Assembly: GCF_000015045.1 (NCBI RefSeq) | Contig: NC_008609.1 | Span: 1,233,344-1,297,343, forward strand | Origin: Pelobacter propionicus DSM 2379 | GTDB taxonomy: Bacteria; Desulfobacterota; Desulfuromonadia; Geobacterales; Pseudopelobacteraceae | Direction: 5' to 3' | Length of the DNA stretch: 64,000 nt | In this document: piece by piece, positions 61,216-64,000 of the stretch | How the letters are laid out: each line of letters begins with the position of its first letter | How positions within the stretch are numbered: the first letter of the stretch is position 1 | Notes under the pieces: generated by a model | What the model saw: only the letters and a program-made list of their open reading frames with translations | What the model was told of the DNA's origin: nothing | Databases searched by the model: none | Position numbers and translations under genes: made by a program

Positions 61216-63395
61216 GATCGCCCCGGAGATTTTGTGGATGAGAAGTATTTCTCATCGAAGATGTTGTTGACCGAAAAGGATGCCGTTGCCCAGGACGTCA
61301 GTTTGTAGCGCAGTTTGACGTCCGTGGTGATGTAGGAGTCGTAGACCCCCTTCACATTCCTGGCAGTGTCGTTGTTGGTGTCGTTGCCGTACCGTTTTCC
61401 CACGTAGCGGGCGATGACCGACGCGCCTGCGGGCCCATACTCCAGGTCGGCGCCGGCGTTGTACATGGTGCGGGGGATATCGGTCATGCGTTTTCCCTCC
61501 GTGGCCGGGACGGCGCTGTTCTTGGTTATCTTGGCGTTGGTGTAGGTGTAGTTGGCGAACAGGCGCAGCAGTTTTCCGAATTTCTGTTCCAGCTCCACCT
61601 CCACCCCCTTGCTTTCGCCTCTGCCGGCGTTTTTCTTTTCCCGGATGCTGCCGGTGGTGGTGCTGTAGATCATGTCCTTGATGTAGTTCTCAAAATAGGT
61701 GGCCTTGACCGTTGCGCCTTGCCACAGATCCTGGCTTACGCCGCCGTCCCAGCTGACGCTTCGCTCCGGCTTTAAGTCCGGGTTGCACTGGTAGGTGGTG
61801 GAGCTTCCCATCATGGTGGTGCGGTAGAGTTCGTAGTTGCTGGGAGCGCGGAAAGCCTTGCCGCCGGAGACCTTCAGGGTGGTGCCCGCAAAGGGCGTGT
61901 AGACGATGGCCCCCTTGGGGCTGAATGCGCTTTCGCTGCGGGAGCCGAATGACGTGGGACCGACCGTGACGACGTTGGACGCGTTGGAGGCCAGGACATG
62001 GCCGTCGCTGGTTTCCCACCAGTCCTGGCGGAATCCGGCGTAGAGCGTCAGGTTATCCAGGATTGAAATTTCGTCCTGCATGAACAGCGCATAGATCCTG
62101 TCCGTTCCCCTGGCTTCCCCGATAAGCTGCCCCTTGCTGTGCTCATTCGTCCAGTCGGAAAGCACATAGTCCTTGCCGTTGATCTCCGACTGGCGGAAGG
62201 CGCCTCCGACGGTGAAGATGTTCCAGGATAGGAGCGGGAAGGTTACCTGCACGTCAGCGCTCAGGGCCGAGGCGGGGGTGCTGGTGAGTTTGCCCGGACC
62301 GTCGGAGCGGGTGGCTACCGGGGATTTGGTCGTGCTGCTGGCGGTGGCATACCAGCTGGTATCCTGATCCAGGTAGCTGATCCCGGCCTTGATCTTGGCG
62401 GAGGCTATCTCCGTTTCCAGGGAAAGAGCGTAGATGTTTTGGTTGTTGGCGCCGTAGGTCCCCAGGAAGGAGTACTCCGAGCCGGAAGAGCTCCAGTAAG
62501 GGTTTCCCGAGGAGTCGGTCATATAGGTCTCGGGATCGTTGTAGGAGTATTCGCCATAGGACTTGAGGAAGGTGAAGAGCAGTTTCGTGCTGGAATTGAA
62601 ATCATACCCGGCCTTGACGGTAAGATTGTCCTGCCAGGCCTCGTTCTCGCCCTTGTGGCCCAGCAGAAAGGTAGCCTTTTCGTCACTGGTCAGCGTCGGT
62701 CGCGCCCCGCTGGTGCCGCTGCCGGGAGTGCCGGTCACCAGATCGGTTACGTAACCGTCCGTTCCGGTGTAATCGTTGTAAAGGTAGATATGGAATTTGT
62801 CTTTAATCACATCACCGTAGGAGACCGCCACACGCCGGGTGTTTTCCGGAGCATCCCCCTCCAGGGCGGAACCGAAGCCGGTCTTGAGGGTGAACTCGCG
62901 CTTGGTCGGCATTTTGGTGATCACATTGACGACGCCGCCCATGGCGTTGCCGCCGTAGAGGCTGGAGGTTGCCCCCTTGACAATCTCGATCCTCTCGATG
63001 GTGCCGGGGGCAATGCTGTTTGACTGGATCGATCCGGCGAAGGGGCTGTTCAGGGTGATGCCGTCCACCATGATCAGCGTCCTGTTCTGTCCGGGAACGC
63101 CGCGCAGGGTAATGTTCGCTATCGTATCCATGGGGCCTTTTGAACGCGAAAGCATGACACCGGACGTTCCCTTCAAGGCGTCGTCAAAGGTAAGGACTTC
63201 TTTTTTTTCGATTTCCTGCTTCGTGACCACGGACGCGCTGCCGGGCGCGGAGTCCAACTCCTTTTCGGTTCTGGTGGCGGTCACGATGACCGTATCCATC
63301 TGTTCCGTTTCCCGTTCCTGGGCCGTTGCGACAGACGGCGCAACCGCCAGCGCCACACCGCAGGCAATCGCGCGTATGAAATTTTCCTGCTGCAT
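61185..63395 (-). CDS. TonB-dependent outer-membrane receptor
   Basis: A 736-residue receptor with a signal peptide (MQQENFIRAIACGVALAVAPSVATAQ), TonB box MDTVIVTATRT, a plug (FDDALKGTSGVMLSRSKG, IERIEIVKGATSSLYGGNAMGGVVNVITK) and a barrel ending VTLQY. It lies between exbD and tonB, so the whole energised uptake machine is encoded together. Substrate unknown; the hmu-like genes downstream suggest a metallo-tetrapyrrole. Confidence 0.93.
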   Translation of the reverse strand: MQQENFIRAIACGVALAVAPSVATAQERETEQMDTVIVTATRTEKELDSAPGSASVVTKQEIEKKEVLTFDDALKGTSGVMLSRSKGPMDTIANITLRGVPGQNRTLIMVDGITLNSPFAGSIQSNSIAPGTIERIEIVKGATSSLYGGNAMGGVVNVITKMPTKREFTLKTGFGSALEGDAPENTRRVAVSYGDVIKDKFHIYLYNDYTGTDGYVTDLVTGTPGSGTSGARPTLTSDEKATFLLGHKGENEAWQDNLTVKAGYDFNSSTKLLFTFLKSYGEYSYNDPETYMTDSSGNPYWSSSGSEYSFLGTYGANNQNIYALSLETEIASAKIKAGISYLDQDTSWYATASSTTKSPVATRSDGPGKLTSTPASALSADVQVTFPLLSWNIFTVGGAFRQSEINGKDYVLSDWTNEHSKGQLIGEARGTDRIYALFMQDEISILDNLTLYAGFRQDWWETSDGHVLASNASNVVTVGPTSFGSRSESAFSPKGAIVYTPFAGTTLKVSGGKAFRAPSNYELYRTTMMGSSTTYQCNPDLKPERSVSWDGGVSQDLWQGATVKATYFENYIKDMIYSTTTGSIREKKNAGRGESKGVEVELEQKFGKLLRLFANYTYTNAKITKNSAVPATEGKRMTDIPRTMYNAGADLEYGPAGASVIARYVGKRYGNDTNNDTARNVKGVYDSYITTDVKLRYKLTSWATASFSVNNIFDEKYFSSTKSPGRSCYGEVTLQY

Positions 63396-63434
63396 GCATC
63401 CTCCCTCACTAAAATTGAATCGTGCTGTCCCGCG

Positions 63435-63848
63435 TTACGGCTTCGCCGGTTCCGTCACCATGCCCAGGCGCTCGATGCCGGCACCCTTGATGTCGGCCAT
63501 GGCCCTGACCACCTCGCCGTAGGGGACGCCGGCATCGGCCTTGAGGAAGATCTCCTTCTTCTCACGGTTGGCGAACATCTCCGAGAGACGGGAACGCAGG
63601 TCCCCGGCAGGCACTTCGTCCTTGTTGATGAAAATCCTGCCCTTTCCATCCACCGTGACGATCACCGTCTCCTCGGCCTGGGTCATGGCCTTGGTGTCCG
63701 CCTTGGGCAGGTTGACCTGCACCCCCTGCTGCATCATGGGAGCGGTAACCATGAAGATCACCAGGAGCACCAGCATGACGTCCACCAGCGGCGTGACGTT
63801 GATATCGGCCATGGCCGCGCGGTTGTTTCCCTGTCCTCCCATGGCCAT
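63435..63848 (-). CDS. exbD: ExbD/TolR biopolymer transport protein
   Basis: A 137-residue protein with one membrane helix whose functional Asp is in NVTPLVDVMLVLLVIFMVTAP (about residues 18-38), then the periplasmic domain with VPAGDLRSRLSEMFANREKKEIFLKAD. It forms the proton channel with ExbB. It starts 2 bases after the exbB stop. Confidence 0.95.
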   Translation of the reverse strand: MAMGGQGNNRAAMADINVTPLVDVMLVLLVIFMVTAPMMQQGVQVNLPKADTKAMTQAEETVIVTVDGKGRIFINKDEVPAGDLRSRLSEMFANREKKEIFLKADAGVPYGEVVRAMADIKGAGIERLGMVTEPAKP

Positions 63849-63850
63849 GG

Positions 63851-64000
63851 CTATCTCCCCGCCACGGTGCGCTGCACGATGTTGAGGAACTCAGTGGAGA
63901 AGCTGTCCATGTCGTTGGTCAGGACGCGGATCTTGTGCTGAAAATGGTTGTAGGCCATGACCGCCGGAATGGCGGCAACCAGGCCGATGGCGGTGGCGAT
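63851..64000 (-). CDS. exbB: ExbB/TolQ proton channel subunit, 5' part outside the window
   Basis: The last 49 residues of an ExbB are encoded here, from [34 protein letters not shown] to the stop TAG at 63851-63853. The [15 protein letters not shown] block is the third membrane helix region of ExbB. Directly upstream of exbD and tonB. Confidence 0.9.
   Translation of the reverse strand: MATAIGLVAAIPAVMAYNHFQHKIRVLTNDMDSFSTEFLNIVQRTVAGR

Overview
The window looks like a chromosome segment of a Gram-negative anaerobe of the Desulfuromonadia (Geobacter or Pelobacter propionicus type). This rests on a multiheme nitrite reductase, several TonB systems, hopanoid genes, GC-rich genes and TTGAC-N4-GTCAA dyads resembling the HcpR motif described for that group. 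The species is inferred; no rRNA is present.

Layout. 1-6 kb, minus strand: tRNA-Asp (cut by the edge), HU, clpX-clpP-tig, tRNA-Leu, and a SUI1/YraN/HAD/YhbY group. 6.2-12.5 kb, plus strand: squalene-hopene cyclase, hpnA, dxs, hpnH, then a strong terminator. 12.65-14.9 kb: a decayed integrative element with a tyrosine recombinase broken by two frameshifts and three small ORFs. 15-17 kb: a GntR/UTRA regulator with a TSUP exporter and a DUF1634 protein. 17.4-26.3 kb: a nitrite and nitrosative-stress region (nrfHA, hcp, a PAS protein, fprA, an M24 peptidase, a Ric protein fused to ferredoxin, a broken polyferredoxin, an HPP protein) with four similar dyads upstream of its units.

26.7-41.6 kb is the most unusual region. 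A sigma70-like promoter precedes an orphan periplasmic binding protein, a TorF-like porin, and a single protein that joins both subunits of B12-dependent ethanolamine ammonia-lyase behind a Sec signal peptide. After a terminator come a membrane protein, a BtuFCD/FecBCD-type ABC transporter, and six genes whose order and types match mxaRSACKL (MoxR ATPase, DUF58, BatD-like, VWA, small anchored protein, VWA), the set that matures periplasmic methanol dehydrogenase in methylotrophs. I propose an exported, cobalamin-dependent ethanolamine-cleaving system whose cofactor is loaded or repaired outside the cytoplasm by an Mxa-like machine.

44.6-64 kb, minus strand, is a corrinoid and cobalt island: exbB-exbD-TonB receptor-tonB, a set equivalent to Bacteroidetes hmuV/T/U/S (DUF2162, ExbB-like, DUF2149, membrane-anchored CobN-like chelatase), a cobalamin riboswitch with a palindrome inserted in it, a BtuB-like receptor, an exported CbiZ, an exported nitrilase-family protein, a second receptor, and a second cobalamin riboswitch with terminator controlling cbiMNQO. 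Together the two regions suggest a cell that handles corrinoids to an unusual degree in its periplasm. A chemotaxis receptor and an unknown 265-residue protein lie between them.
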